64,000 nt of DNA from Longimicrobiales bacterium (GTDB lineage Bacteria > Gemmatimonadota > Gemmatimonadetes > Longimicrobiales > Gaopeijiaceae), in the NCBI GenBank assembly GCA_028284495.1, contig JANQRP010000031.1:1-64000 (forward strand), read 5' to 3'. The translations under genes and the position numbers were made by a program. Shown piece after piece: positions 8,613 through 16,915 of the stretch. The notes under the pieces are model-generated. The model was not told the origin of the DNA. It was given only the letters and a program-made list of their open reading frames with translations, and did no database searches. The number at the start of each line of letters is the position of its first letter. The first letter of the stretch is position 1.

Positions 8613-9092
8613 TCAAATCGCGGTGTCGGGAGGGCCGTTGGGATACGGCAGAAGGAATGCGACCGGCGACGCACGAACGGTCGCAGGCGCGAAATCCGTG
8701 CGGGAAGTGGCGGCGAGGGCGTCCAGTGTGGCGGGGACGTAGGCAGCGCCGAACGCTGCACCGGCCGGTGCGCAGTCGCAGACGGCGGAGCAGCACTCGG
8801 GCACGGGGAAGGGGTCGGCCCCGTCCGTGTCGGATCCGTGCGTGGCGTGCGGACCGTGTCCATCGTGCTCGGCGGCACCGTGGCCCTCCGGGACGTGTTC
8901 GAGCTGCCCGGACGCGGCGTGCGTCCCGTGACCTGCGTGTGCCTCCCCGCCATCCATCGTGGAAGCGGCCGCAGGGACCCCAGTCGACATCTCCACGCAG
9001 CACGCATGGATGATCGCCGGGAAGGCGGCGGTCGGGAGGAAGGCTCCCAGAATCAGCGCCGCGACGCTCCTGAACACGAAGGTCCTGACCAT
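8613..9092 (-). CDS. Exported His/Cys-rich protein, probable copper binder
   Basis: 159 residues. ATG at 9092 begins a signal peptide ending near residue 25 (TAAFPA). The mature protein has HACC (29-32), nine histidines between residues 52 and 85 (HAGHGTH, HDGHGPHATH), then CCSAVCDC (100-107) and a tail ending LPYPNGPP. Small exported His/Cys proteins of this sort, loosely resembling DUF2946, commonly occur near copper receptors. No enzyme motif is present. It lies directly upstream of the MbnP/MbnH/receptor genes on the same strand, so a metal-capture or delivery role is inferred. No Shine-Dalgarno sequence precedes the ATG, and a promoter-like element ends five bases before it, so the mRNA may be leaderless. 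Confidence 0.65.
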   Translation of the reverse strand: MVRTFVFRSVAALILGAFLPTAAFPAIIHACCVEMSTGVPAAASTMDGGEAHAGHGTHAASGQLEHVPEGHGAAEHDGHGPHATHGSDTDGADPFPVPECCSAVCDCAPAGAAFGAAYVPATLDALAATSRTDFAPATVRASPVAFLLPYPNGPPDTAI

Positions 9093-9097
9093 GCCAC

Positions 9098-9127
9098 AAG
9101 ATACTCGCACCGAAGACGCGGGCTCAA
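9098..9127 (-). promoter_or_regulatory. Sigma-70-like promoter of the copper cluster (leaderless)
   Basis: Reading the minus strand, TTGAGC (9127-9122) and TATCTT (9103-9098) are separated by 18 bases, and the -10 box lies five bases before the ATG at 9092. Transcription would begin at about the start codon, which fits the absence of a ribosome-binding site. The match is moderate. Confidence 0.35.
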
Positions 9128-9180
9128 GAGTGGGTCCGCGCCGGAGGGGGCTCTCGAGCCGGGCGGGGCGAGCCGGCGCC

Positions 9181-9669
9181 CTACTCCTCGTCGGCGGACG
9201 GCCCGTACGTCGCCGGGACCGGGATGCCGAGCAGGCGGAGATAGACGCCGAGCTGAGCCCGATGGTGGACGGCATGGCTGAAGACGAACGACCGCAGAAC
9301 CGCCGGCTTGGGCGCGGTGAAGGTGGTCTCTCCGTTGTGCACCAGCGACCACGTTCCGGACAGATCGTCCGCGGTGGCGTCCTTCAATGCCGCGCGGGCC
9401 TCCGCGACGCGACGATCGAACAGCGCCAGGAGGTCGTCCGTCGTGTCCGCGGTCTCGGGCCGGTAGTCGCCCTCGAGCTCCATGACGTCCAACTGGATGG
9501 TGGGGGCGGTCCAGCTGGGGATGTCTGCGATGTGGTTGGCGAGGTCACCCAGCGAGAACGACCGCTCGTGCGGCTTCCAGTCCGCCTTCTCCATCGGCAC
9601 GCGCCCGAGCGCCTTCCGCGTCGTCGCCATCTCCCGATCGAACTCCTCGAGCATCGCCGTCCCGTCCAT
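9181..9669 (-). CDS. DinB family protein
   Basis: 162 residues. Start ATG at 9669 is set by GGAGG five to six bases upstream. It has the four-helix DinB/YfiT fold, with the usual metal-binding histidine triad recognisable as H46 (LANHIAD) and H132/H136 (SHAVHHR). Members are small cytoplasmic, often nickel- or zinc-binding proteins. Some are thiol S-transferases, but most have no known reaction. The phrase WKPHERSFSLGDLANHI is very typical of the family. It lies 88 bases upstream of the His/Cys-rich gene, and the promoter in that gap suggests separate transcription. Confidence 0.88.
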   Translation of the reverse strand: MDGTAMLEEFDREMATTRKALGRVPMEKADWKPHERSFSLGDLANHIADIPSWTAPTIQLDVMELEGDYRPETADTTDDLLALFDRRVAEARAALKDATADDLSGTWSLVHNGETTFTAPKPAVLRSFVFSHAVHHRAQLGVYLRLLGIPVPATYGPSADEE

Positions 9670-9803
9670 CGTCACCTCCTCCATGGGCCCGTGAGCGCAT
9701 CTCGCAGCGCGCCCGGCCCGCGTGGCCGGGTCGAGAAGGATACCGAACAAACACCGAAATGTCCAGCGGGTTCCGTGCGACCACTAGACGCTCCCGGGGC
9801 TCG

Positions 9804-12266
9804 TCACTTCGTCCAGATGAGAATCGTCGCGCACGTCGCGTTCGGGACCGTGAACCGAAGCGGCGTGCCCGAGATCGTCCGGTAGACCTCGACCGCCATC
9901 ACGTCGCCGGCGCTGATCCGGTCGTCGATCCGCCGGAGCTCGTCGTTGTTTCCACCCCACGAGAACCCCGATGCCGGGTCCCCCCCCAGCACCAGGATCC
10001 CGTCGATCCAGATGTTCGGCTCGCAGGGTCCCTGGTTGCCCCTCACCTTGAGAATCCCGTTGTCCACCTGCACGCCCGGAAGGCGCACGACGATGTCGCT
10101 GAAGAAGGTCGGCATCCGCGCCTCGATCATCTCGGGTGTGAAGAAGTCACCGAAGCCGGCCTCCCTCCGTTCGTGGAAGCCGTTCGCGTCCAGGCGGAGT
10201 CGGCGAAGCCGCTCGCTGGGGGACGGACCGTCGACGCTCGCCTCCAGGCCATCGAGCTCGATCGGAGCGGGGTAGAGGCGCAGGGCGAGGCTTCCCGCCG
10301 AGTCCGCGCGTGCCCGCAGATCCCCTGCCACCGTGAGTTCCGCGTACCCCTGCCTCTCGACCGCGAGGAGCTGGAACCCGCCCACGGACGACGGGACGAC
10401 GAACTCGCCGTCGGCGCCGGACTCCGTCTGCGCCAGGACGGACCGGTCGCCGCCGTGGAGCACGATGCGGGCTCCGGCCACGGGGGTATCCGATCCCGCC
10501 TCGTACACGACGCCGCGAAGCGTCTCGCCGATCCGCTCCGAGACTTCGTCGACCGCCACCCGCCGCGGGTCAGCCAGGTCCGACAGGTCGACCTCGAGCG
10601 CGACGTCCACGAGGGGGTCCTCGTCGAGTCTCGCGACCGTCCGCACGCGCTCCGCACCCGTCGCGGAGAGCAGGGCGAGCGGTACCGAGTCGAGCGCGGC
10701 GTCGACGCAGACGGCCCATCGCCCCATCGCATCGCTCACGTCCGCCGTGCCCGCCGCGTCCGCCCCCGGTCGCACGCCCACGCCTGCGATCGGTCGGTCG
10801 AGGGACGCGTCGCGCACCACACCGTGCACGATCCGCGCCCGCGGGACCTCCGGGCAGAACCGATCCACGGCTTCCGCGATGCCCAGGTCGACCGCCAGCC
10901 GGGCCGTCCGGCCCTCCTCGAGCGTGACGGTTCGCCGCACCGCGTCGCGACCGAGCACCTCCAGCCAGGGGTGCCAGACCCTCACCTCGAAGGTCCCGGT
11001 CGGAAGGTCTCCCAGGCGATACCGGCCGTCCGGGTCCGCTGCGGCACGTCGATCGGTCGCCACCACCTGGAGTTCGGCACCCGGGAGCGGTCTCCCCTCC
11101 GGATCCATGCGCACGGTGCCCGTCAGCGTGGCCCCCACCGCATCCGCCAGCGTCTCGCCGTCGACCGTTCCGACGCGCATCACCCGCGCACCATGCTCGA
11201 CGAACGAGTCGATCACCCTCCTGATCCCCGCGGCCCGCATGCGGAACTCCACGTTGGGAACCCGGATGCGCCAGTTCCGCACCATCCACACGCCCGTCGC
11301 GAGGTTCTCGAACTCGACCTCGCCGCCGAGGTGGGGTGACGTCGGGTGATCGGACGGGAGGTTCACGTATCGGAACTCGAGCGAGTGGAGTTCCGACGAC
11401 TCCCTGTCGAGCCAGAGCGCGCCCTCGATCTCGGGGACCTCGCGATCGGCGACCGGCTCGAAGAGGAGTCCGACACGAGTGCCGTCGCTCTCCGGGTGGA
11501 TGTCGAAACAGTGCGTTTCGAGGAAGGCGTCCGACAGCAGGATCTCGGCGTCGGGCGCCCAGTAGTTCCACACCCTCGAGCCGTCCGCCGCTCGCCGCAC
11601 GTACCCGTGCACGAGCAGGGTGTCGGCCGGGACGCTCACGTACGGACTCCCCGTGTAGACGCCGCGCCTGAGCTCCTCCGTCGCCTCTTCGACCTCGAGC
11701 GTCGACTCGTCGAGCGTCCGCCGGTACTCGGAGACGTGGAATACGAGTGCCCCGGTCCTGGCGGTCCACGCCACCGTCTCGAGGGCCGTCCGGGCGTCGC
11801 CCCACACCGCGGCCAGTTCCGGCCCTGCGGCACTCAGGCTGCGGCAGGACTTGGAGGCGGACGCGCGGATCCCGTCGAGCCGCACCACCCGCCGAGACGC
11901 CAGCACGTCGCGCCGGATCGATGACTCGGGGCGGAGGACGAAGGGCTCCGAGCTCGCCTCCTCGAACCCGAGTATCCGTGCGCGCAGGCGGTACGTGCCG
12001 TCGACCGGAGCCGTCAGGACGAAGCTTCCGTCCTGCGCGCCCACCGTGGTTGCGACCCGCGTCCCGGACTGATCCAGGAGCTCCACCAGCGCGGTGGGGA
12101 GCGAGCGCAGCGATTCCGCCTCCCGGACAGTGCCGGTGACGGTCTGCGCTGCGGCCTGGGCGGCGGGGCCGCCCAACGCGACGAGCGCACATATCGCCCA
12201 GGCGATGGGGCGAAGGCACACACGGAGTGAGGCGTTCGCAGACGATCCGACCGGGCTGGCTGACAT
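9804..12266 (-). CDS. Carboxypeptidase-regulatory-like protein with C-terminal TonB-plug-like domain
   Basis: 820 residues from the ATG at 12266; a GTG at 12302 is an alternative. The signal peptide ends near AAAQT (residue 40). Four carboxypeptidase-regulatory-like Ig domains can be seen, at about 42-115, 378-455, 485-560 and 585-650. Each opens with (T/R/H)GxV and closes on a DGxYRL or DGxF turn. The last 110 residues resemble a TonB receptor plug: FSDIVVRLPGV, VRGNQG, IWIDGILV and DVMAVEVYR. No beta-barrel follows. Such barrel-less proteins are common in Gemmatimonadota and related phyla, and their function is unknown. It is probably periplasmic or bound to the outer membrane. It is transcribed toward DinB after a 134-base gap. 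Confidence 0.7.
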   Translation of the reverse strand: MSASPVGSSANASLRVCLRPIAWAICALVALGGPAAQAAAQTVTGTVREAESLRSLPTALVELLDQSGTRVATTVGAQDGSFVLTAPVDGTYRLRARILGFEEASSEPFVLRPESSIRRDVLASRRVVRLDGIRASASKSCRSLSAAGPELAAVWGDARTALETVAWTARTGALVFHVSEYRRTLDESTLEVEEATEELRRGVYTGSPYVSVPADTLLVHGYVRRAADGSRVWNYWAPDAEILLSDAFLETHCFDIHPESDGTRVGLLFEPVADREVPEIEGALWLDRESSELHSLEFRYVNLPSDHPTSPHLGGEVEFENLATGVWMVRNWRIRVPNVEFRMRAAGIRRVIDSFVEHGARVMRVGTVDGETLADAVGATLTGTVRMDPEGRPLPGAELQVVATDRRAAADPDGRYRLGDLPTGTFEVRVWHPWLEVLGRDAVRRTVTLEEGRTARLAVDLGIAEAVDRFCPEVPRARIVHGVVRDASLDRPIAGVGVRPGADAAGTADVSDAMGRWAVCVDAALDSVPLALLSATGAERVRTVARLDEDPLVDVALEVDLSDLADPRRVAVDEVSERIGETLRGVVYEAGSDTPVAGARIVLHGGDRSVLAQTESGADGEFVVPSSVGGFQLLAVERQGYAELTVAGDLRARADSAGSLALRLYPAPIELDGLEASVDGPSPSERLRRLRLDANGFHERREAGFGDFFTPEMIEARMPTFFSDIVVRLPGVQVDNGILKVRGNQGPCEPNIWIDGILVLGGDPASGFSWGGNNDELRRIDDRISAGDVMAVEVYRTISGTPLRFTVPNATCATILIWTK

Positions 12267-12342
12267 GCGCGATATACGCGCACCAACCCCGTCGGGGTCC
12301 ACTACGCCCCGCTCCGGAGGCCCACCCCGGGGTGCGTCGCCG

Positions 12343-12969
12343 TCAGGCCCCTCCGACCAGCACGGTGTAGGACCCGTACAGGTAGAACCCTCGGTTCTTG
12401 TAGCCGCCCGGGATGTCCTCGAAGATGTCCTTCAGGCCGAGGTCGTAGCCCGCGCCGACGCCGAACGTGTTGGAGCCGACGGGGAACTGGAGCCCCACGC
12501 CGCCCACGATTCCGAAGTCGGTCCCGCCGGTGTAGTCGTTGAAATCCTTGCAGTCCTGGTCGGGATCGTCCGGCTCGTCCTCGGTGCAGGAGAGATTGAA
12601 CGACACCCTCGGTCCGGCCGAGACGGTGAGGTCCACGCTCTCGCCCACCGGGAACGCCGTTCCGAAGAACCCGACCAGGTCGATGTACGTGTAGGTGTCC
12701 GTGCCGCTGCTGGTGCCCTCGAACTCGGCTCCCCGCTGCACGTAGGCGACGAACGGCTGGAACGAGAACTGCTCACCGAGGCCGAACGCCGTACCCACCG
12801 CGGCGAAGAACCCCGTGCGGTTGCCGGTGTCGAACGCGTCGGTGGAGACGGTGGTGAAGTTCGGGCCCGCCACGAACGTGAGGGGGAACTGCGCGTCCGC
12901 CCCGCCGGCCGTGAAGAGCATTGCCGCCGCGGCGAGAAGCGCGCCGCCGCGCATGGGTGTGCGTCGCAT
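12343..12969 (-). CDS. Outer-membrane beta-barrel protein
   Basis: 208 residues. ATG at 12969 is preceded by GAGAGGA. The signal peptide ends at GGADA (about residue 26). The mature protein alternates short amphipathic strands with glycine turns: FVAGPNFTTV, GFFAAVGTAFG, FSFQPFVAYVQRGAEF, GIVGGVGLQF and GFYLYGSYTVLV. This is the OmpA/PorT-like small-barrel pattern. Two cysteines flank an acidic loop at about 120-135 (CTEDEPDD, DQDC) and may form a disulfide or bind calcium. No specific substrate is indicated. It sits 139 bases downstream of the S9 peptidase gene on the same strand. Confidence 0.75.
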   Translation of the reverse strand: MRRTPMRGGALLAAAAMLFTAGGADAQFPLTFVAGPNFTTVSTDAFDTGNRTGFFAAVGTAFGLGEQFSFQPFVAYVQRGAEFEGTSSGTDTYTYIDLVGFFGTAFPVGESVDLTVSAGPRVSFNLSCTEDEPDDPDQDCKDFNDYTGGTDFGIVGGVGLQFPVGSNTFGVGAGYDLGLKDIFEDIPGGYKNRGFYLYGSYTVLVGGA

Positions 12970-13009
12970 CGTGGGTCCTCTCGGAGTTCCGGGTGATGGA
13001 GCCCCGACC

Positions 13010-13031
13010 GCCCGGGCAGGCTCACCCGGGC
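13010..13031 (-). terminator. Hairpin between the S9 peptidase and barrel genes
   Basis: GCCCGGG (13010-13016) and CCCGGGC (13025-13031) form a seven-pair stem with an eight-base loop, downstream of the peptidase stop on the minus strand. There is no T tract, so terminator function is uncertain. Confidence 0.3.
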
Positions 13032-13108
13032 CCCCGCGGGGCACGATGGCGCAACTATGCGGAGCGGTTTTCGCCGGGGTCAACCATTTTCTCGGCCCGC
13101 AGGACGCC

Positions 13109-15259
13109 TCAGCGATCGCCCCCACCCTGGGTGGCCCACGCGTCGCCGACCAGCTTCCGCTGCAGGAAGTCGTCCGACAGCTCGAACGTCTTCACCCACC
13201 GCTCGTGCAGGAGCGAGCTGTGCACGTCGTCGGGGAAGACGTGCAGCTCGTACTCGACGCCCTGCGCCCGGAGCAGTTGGACGAGCCCGGTGGTCTGCGA
13301 GAATGCGACGTTCCGGTCGTCGTCCCCGTGGATGAGCAGAACGGGCGATTCCCACCCTTCGATCGCCCCGATCACCGACGACTGGTACGAGGTCGCGTCC
13401 GGATCGATCGTGTTGCCCCAGAGGTGCACGCCGGCGATGTCGACGCCCGCCTTGAAGACGTCGGAGTTCCGCGCGAGCCCCTGCGCGGTGAGCACGCCCC
13501 CGTAGGAAAGGCCCCAGAGGCCCACCCGCTCCGGATCGACGTCGGCGCGGGTCTGAAGCCACCGGCCCGCCGCGATGATGTCGCGGTACTCGGTGTTGCC
13601 CTGCCCGCCGCGGCCCGGCGCATTCCGGAATTCCCGGCCGTAGCCGATCCCGCTACGGTAGTTCACCGAGAGGACCACGTAGCCCTGGTTCGCGAAGTAC
13701 TGGTTCATCGCGTAGGCCATGTGATAGAAGCCGCGATGGTGGTACCCCAGGAGCATCTGACGTCGCGAGCCGCCGTGGATGAAGATCAGCGCGGGGCGGC
13801 GCTCCCCGGGCTCGAGGTCCGGCGGGAGGAAGAGCTGGTTGTTGAACTCCATCCCGTCCTCGGCGGTGAGCGTCACGTTCACCGGCGCGACGTGCGCCGA
13901 CCGCGGGAAGCGCTCCGGGAGGTTGGTGATGACGCGCGCCCCACCGCCGACAGCCGATACGATCGCCACGGACTGGGGCCGGTCGTGCTCGGCGTACAGG
14001 GTTGCGACCTGGTTACCGGAGGCGAGCACCGCGGGGTAGGTCTCGATCGCGTCCCCCTCGGTGATCACGTCGCGCATCGTGCCGTCCACGCGCACGCGCC
14101 AGAGGTCACGCCGATCGATGTCGGTGTGGTTGGACGAGTAGTAGAGCCAGCGACCGTCCGCCGAGAACGCGGTCTGCATGACGAACCCATCGCCCGCCGA
14201 GAGCTCGATCGGGTCCGGCCGGGGGTCGTCCACCGACACCGAGAACCAGTGCCGCCAGTTGCCGGGCTCGGCCTCGAAGAGGATGTGATCGTCCCGCCAG
14301 TGGATCTGCGAGATGGAGTTGAAGCGGCTCCCGTTCGCGGGTGCGGCCCAGAGTCGCTCGCCCTCCCCCGTCGCCGCGTCGGCGATCCAGATCTCGAGCG
14401 TGTGGCCTTCGGGAAAGCGGGACTGGACCATGCCGTCCGGCCAGGCGCTCGCCGGGACTCCGCTCGGCCGCTGGGCGATCTGGCCGAAGTTCGCGCCGGG
14501 GCGCCGGATGAACGCGACGCGGGTGCCGTCGGGCGACCAGGTCGGCGAGGAGTCCCGATCCACGCCCGGCGTCAGGTAGGTGATCGAGGGCGAGCGTGCG
14601 TCGTATACGCCGATGTAACCGTGGTCGTCGCGGTCACTCTCGAAGGCGACCCGCGACCCGTCGGGCGACCACGTCGGGTCGCCGTTCTCGCCCCACGCGA
14701 GGAAGAGGGGCGCGCCCGCGTCGTCGCCCTGCGCGAGTCCGGAGTTCACCGGAGCGCGGTGGATCTGATCGTCCTTCGTGTAGAGGACCCACCGCCCGTC
14801 GGGCGAGAGCGTGAAGTTCGTCGCCTCGACCACGCGCCACGCGTTGCCGCCCCGTGTGCTCATCGCCCAGACCGCACGCTCCGCGCCCCGCGGATCGCTG
14901 GTCGGGTTCGCGACCCAGCCCCGGCTGTTCGGTGCGTGTCCGCGCAGGAAGGCCACGATCTCGCCGTCGGCGGAGAGCTGAAGCTCCTGCAGGTCGTGCC
15001 CGTCGTCCTCCATCCAGCTCGTCAGGCGGACCGGTGCGAAGTCGGGCGCCGCGGCGGTGAAGATGTTGCGGCGCCCCTCCTCGTTCTCGATCCACGCGAT
15101 GCGGTCCGCGCCGGTGGCCGAAACGAGCGAGTAGGCGAAGCCGTAGCCGAGGATGTCGTTCAGCGAGAACGGCTGGGCGGCGATCGGGGTCGCCGGAAGT
15201 GTGGCTGCGGTGGCCAGGGCACTGGCGAGGGCGATGCGGGCGACAGTGGCACGGACCAT
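13109..15259 (-). CDS. Secreted S9 family (prolyl oligopeptidase) peptidase
   Basis: 716 residues. ATG at 15259 follows AGGAG with five-base spacing. A signal peptide ends at PIAAQP (about residue 29). The N-terminal two thirds form a WD40/TolB-like propeller with repeated SPDGxRVAF motifs (TWSPDGSRVAF, TWSPDGTRVAF). The C-terminal alpha/beta hydrolase carries the triad Ser585 (GLSYGG), an Asp in HGDDD (646-648) and His680 (DDVHSS). Members cleave short peptides or N-terminal dipeptides, and export suggests periplasmic or extracellular peptide scavenging. The oxyanion-type HGGS motif precedes the nucleophile. It is monocistronic or co-transcribed with the downstream barrel gene. Confidence 0.92.
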   Translation of the reverse strand: MVRATVARIALASALATAATLPATPIAAQPFSLNDILGYGFAYSLVSATGADRIAWIENEEGRRNIFTAAAPDFAPVRLTSWMEDDGHDLQELQLSADGEIVAFLRGHAPNSRGWVANPTSDPRGAERAVWAMSTRGGNAWRVVEATNFTLSPDGRWVLYTKDDQIHRAPVNSGLAQGDDAGAPLFLAWGENGDPTWSPDGSRVAFESDRDDHGYIGVYDARSPSITYLTPGVDRDSSPTWSPDGTRVAFIRRPGANFGQIAQRPSGVPASAWPDGMVQSRFPEGHTLEIWIADAATGEGERLWAAPANGSRFNSISQIHWRDDHILFEAEPGNWRHWFSVSVDDPRPDPIELSAGDGFVMQTAFSADGRWLYYSSNHTDIDRRDLWRVRVDGTMRDVITEGDAIETYPAVLASGNQVATLYAEHDRPQSVAIVSAVGGGARVITNLPERFPRSAHVAPVNVTLTAEDGMEFNNQLFLPPDLEPGERRPALIFIHGGSRRQMLLGYHHRGFYHMAYAMNQYFANQGYVVLSVNYRSGIGYGREFRNAPGRGGQGNTEYRDIIAAGRWLQTRADVDPERVGLWGLSYGGVLTAQGLARNSDVFKAGVDIAGVHLWGNTIDPDATSYQSSVIGAIEGWESPVLLIHGDDDRNVAFSQTTGLVQLLRAQGVEYELHVFPDDVHSSLLHERWVKTFELSDDFLQRKLVGDAWATQGGGDR

Positions 15260-15467
15260 GTGGTCTCCTGGGCGGGACGTACGACGGATTCGGCTCGGGC
15301 GGGTGGCCCCACGACCCAATTGGGGGCGGGTCGATCCGGCGCGAAAGCCCGCGGACGCGGGGTACGGGTACGCGAAGGCATTCGACCCGAGCTTGTCTCG
15401 CAGCTGAAGTTTGGCTGAGTTGTGGGCATCGAGTCGATCGGGGACGTGCACACGGGAGGGGAGTGCG

Positions 15468-15633
15468 ATGGAAGATCCACGGAAGGGCTCGTCCGAGCGG
15501 CTGGTCACGCGGGCCGAGGCCATCATCGAAGAGGCGATTCGGCTCGACGCGTCACGTCGGCGGTATCGTGCTCGGCGTGCCGATCGCCGTCGCGCTCGTG
15601 CTCGCCCTGTTGCTCGCGACACGGCTTTTCTGA
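15468..15633 (+). pseudogene. Small single-membrane-span protein, frameshifted
   Basis: An ATG at 15468 with a strong GGGAGGGGAG ribosome site opens a charged amphipathic stretch of about 30 residues (RAEAIIEEAIRLDASR). In that frame it then becomes Arg-rich. From about 15560 the next frame reads a good membrane helix (GIVLGVPIAVALVLALL) and stops at 15631-15633. Removing one base near 15558 joins them into a protein of about 54 residues with a cytoplasmic helix and a C-terminal anchor. This is either a real one-base insertion, a sequence error or a programmed shift. It precedes the two-span membrane protein gene by 44 bases. Confidence 0.5.
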
Positions 15634-15677
15634 GGTCGAGCGGGTAGGAGTGCGGGGGACCGACGCGGAGGCGAGCG

Positions 15678-16388
15678 ATGGCGTACGACAGCGAAGAACA
15701 CGGACTGGATCCGCACGACGACGCGCGGGACCTGCCGCGGGTCGTCGAGGAGGCGTACGAGATCCTCGCGGGCTACGGGCTGGCGCTCGGGGTCGCCGCC
15801 GCGCTGGCGATCCTGGTCGCGCTGGGCGTGGGCCTGATGGTGAGCTGGGTCGCCGCCCTGGGTACCGTGCCCGTCCTCGCCGTCCTGACGTTCCTCTATT
15901 TCTCGCCGATCACCCGTGAGCCTCGGCTCGCCAAGGAGGTCCTCCGTCGCTGGGACGTGCTGCGCATCGAGCGGGCTCTGGAGTCGTCGGGGGTCCCGGT
16001 GGACCCCCGCCTCGAAGTCGCGGAGTCCATGGCCCATCGAATCATCCGGCACCCGTCCGTCGACGAGCGGACGCGCGCCAGCACGGAGGCGATGGTCAAG
16101 CGGCTGAAGCGGCTCCTCAACGATGCGCGACGCACGAACTACCTGATCCAGACGCAACGCACCAACGGGCGCCCCGACGCCATGCGCTCGGTGTCCGACC
16201 TGCAGGATCTGCTGGACGCGCGCGCGGCCGAGGTGCTCGCCCGTCTGGCCGACGTGCACCATGCCGTCGTGCTGCGGGACGACGCCTCGCTGGAGCGCGT
16301 GCTCGCGGGCATCGACCGTCTCATGATCGAGCTCGGCGCGGAGGTCGAGGTCGAGCGGCTGCTCGCGGACGCGGAGCGAGGACTGTAG
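15678..16388 (+). CDS. Two-span membrane protein of unknown function
   Basis: 236 residues. The ATG at 15678 has GAGG in the preceding bases. Two adjacent membrane helices cover about residues 33-54 and 57-76 (LALGVAAALAILVALGVGL, then VPVLAVLTFLYF). They are followed by a cytoplasmic, mostly helical and charged domain of 150 residues with coiled-coil character (DARAAEVLARLADVHHAV, LIELGAEVEVERLLADAE). I do not recognise a family. It lies downstream of the frameshifted small membrane protein and 66 bases upstream of the DUF2200 gene, so a short operon is likely. Confidence 0.6.
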   Translation: MAYDSEEHGLDPHDDARDLPRVVEEAYEILAGYGLALGVAAALAILVALGVGLMVSWVAALGTVPVLAVLTFLYFSPITREPRLAKEVLRRWDVLRIERALESSGVPVDPRLEVAESMAHRIIRHPSVDERTRASTEAMVKRLKRLLNDARRTNYLIQTQRTNGRPDAMRSVSDLQDLLDARAAEVLARLADVHHAVVLRDDASLERVLAGIDRLMIELGAEVEVERLLADAERGL

Positions 16389-16454
16389 AACTGGGAGGTG
16401 GCCGGCCGCCGGTTCGGACGGTCGGGTGAGTCACCCGGACCTCGAGGAAGACGC

Positions 16455-16829
16455 ATGGCAATGTCGAGTGATGAGCGCATCCGGATCATGAAATTCGGGG
16501 GCGTCTATCCGCATTACGTCACGAAGGTCGAGAAGAAGGGCCGGACCCGGGAGGAACTCGACGAGGTGCTGCGCTGGCTCACGGGCTACGACGACGAGGA
16601 GCTTGCCGCGAGCATCGATAGCGAGATCACGATGGAGGAGTTCTTCGATGGCGCGGCGCTCAATCCCGCCGCGCACCTGATCACCGGCGTGATCTGCGGA
16701 CATCGGGTCGAGGAGATCGAGAACCCGCTCACGCAGAAGGTCCGCTACATGGACAAGCTCGTGGACGAGCTGGCGCGGGGGCGGGCGATGGAGAAGGTGC
16801 TGCGGGGTTCGGTTCCCGGAGCATCGTAG
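16455..16829 (+). CDS. DUF2200 family protein
   Basis: 124 residues. The ATG at 16455 follows GAGGAAG. The sequence matches DUF2200 closely across its length, with conserved blocks VYPHYVTKVEKKGRT, EVLRWLTGYD, LNPAAHLITGVICG, VEEIENPLTQKVRY and DKLVDELARGR. These are short soluble cytoplasmic proteins of unknown function, widespread in bacteria and sometimes encoded near transcription regulators. No catalytic residues are assigned in the family. The start chosen gives the standard family length. Confidence 0.9.
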   Translation: MAMSSDERIRIMKFGGVYPHYVTKVEKKGRTREELDEVLRWLTGYDDEELAASIDSEITMEEFFDGAALNPAAHLITGVICGHRVEEIENPLTQKVRYMDKLVDELARGRAMEKVLRGSVPGAS

Positions 16830-16915
16830 ACCGGCCCGGGGCTCGATCACGGAACCGGGCGGCGGGAAGGGCGTGGGCGTACTATTCCCGCTCACCCCCG
16901 CACGAGGTGTCTCCG

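Noticed and set aside
12815..15418. An 867-codon plus-strand frame opposite the S9 peptidase
   Set aside because: It has no domain pattern, while the minus strand has a full propeller, catalytic triad and signal peptide.
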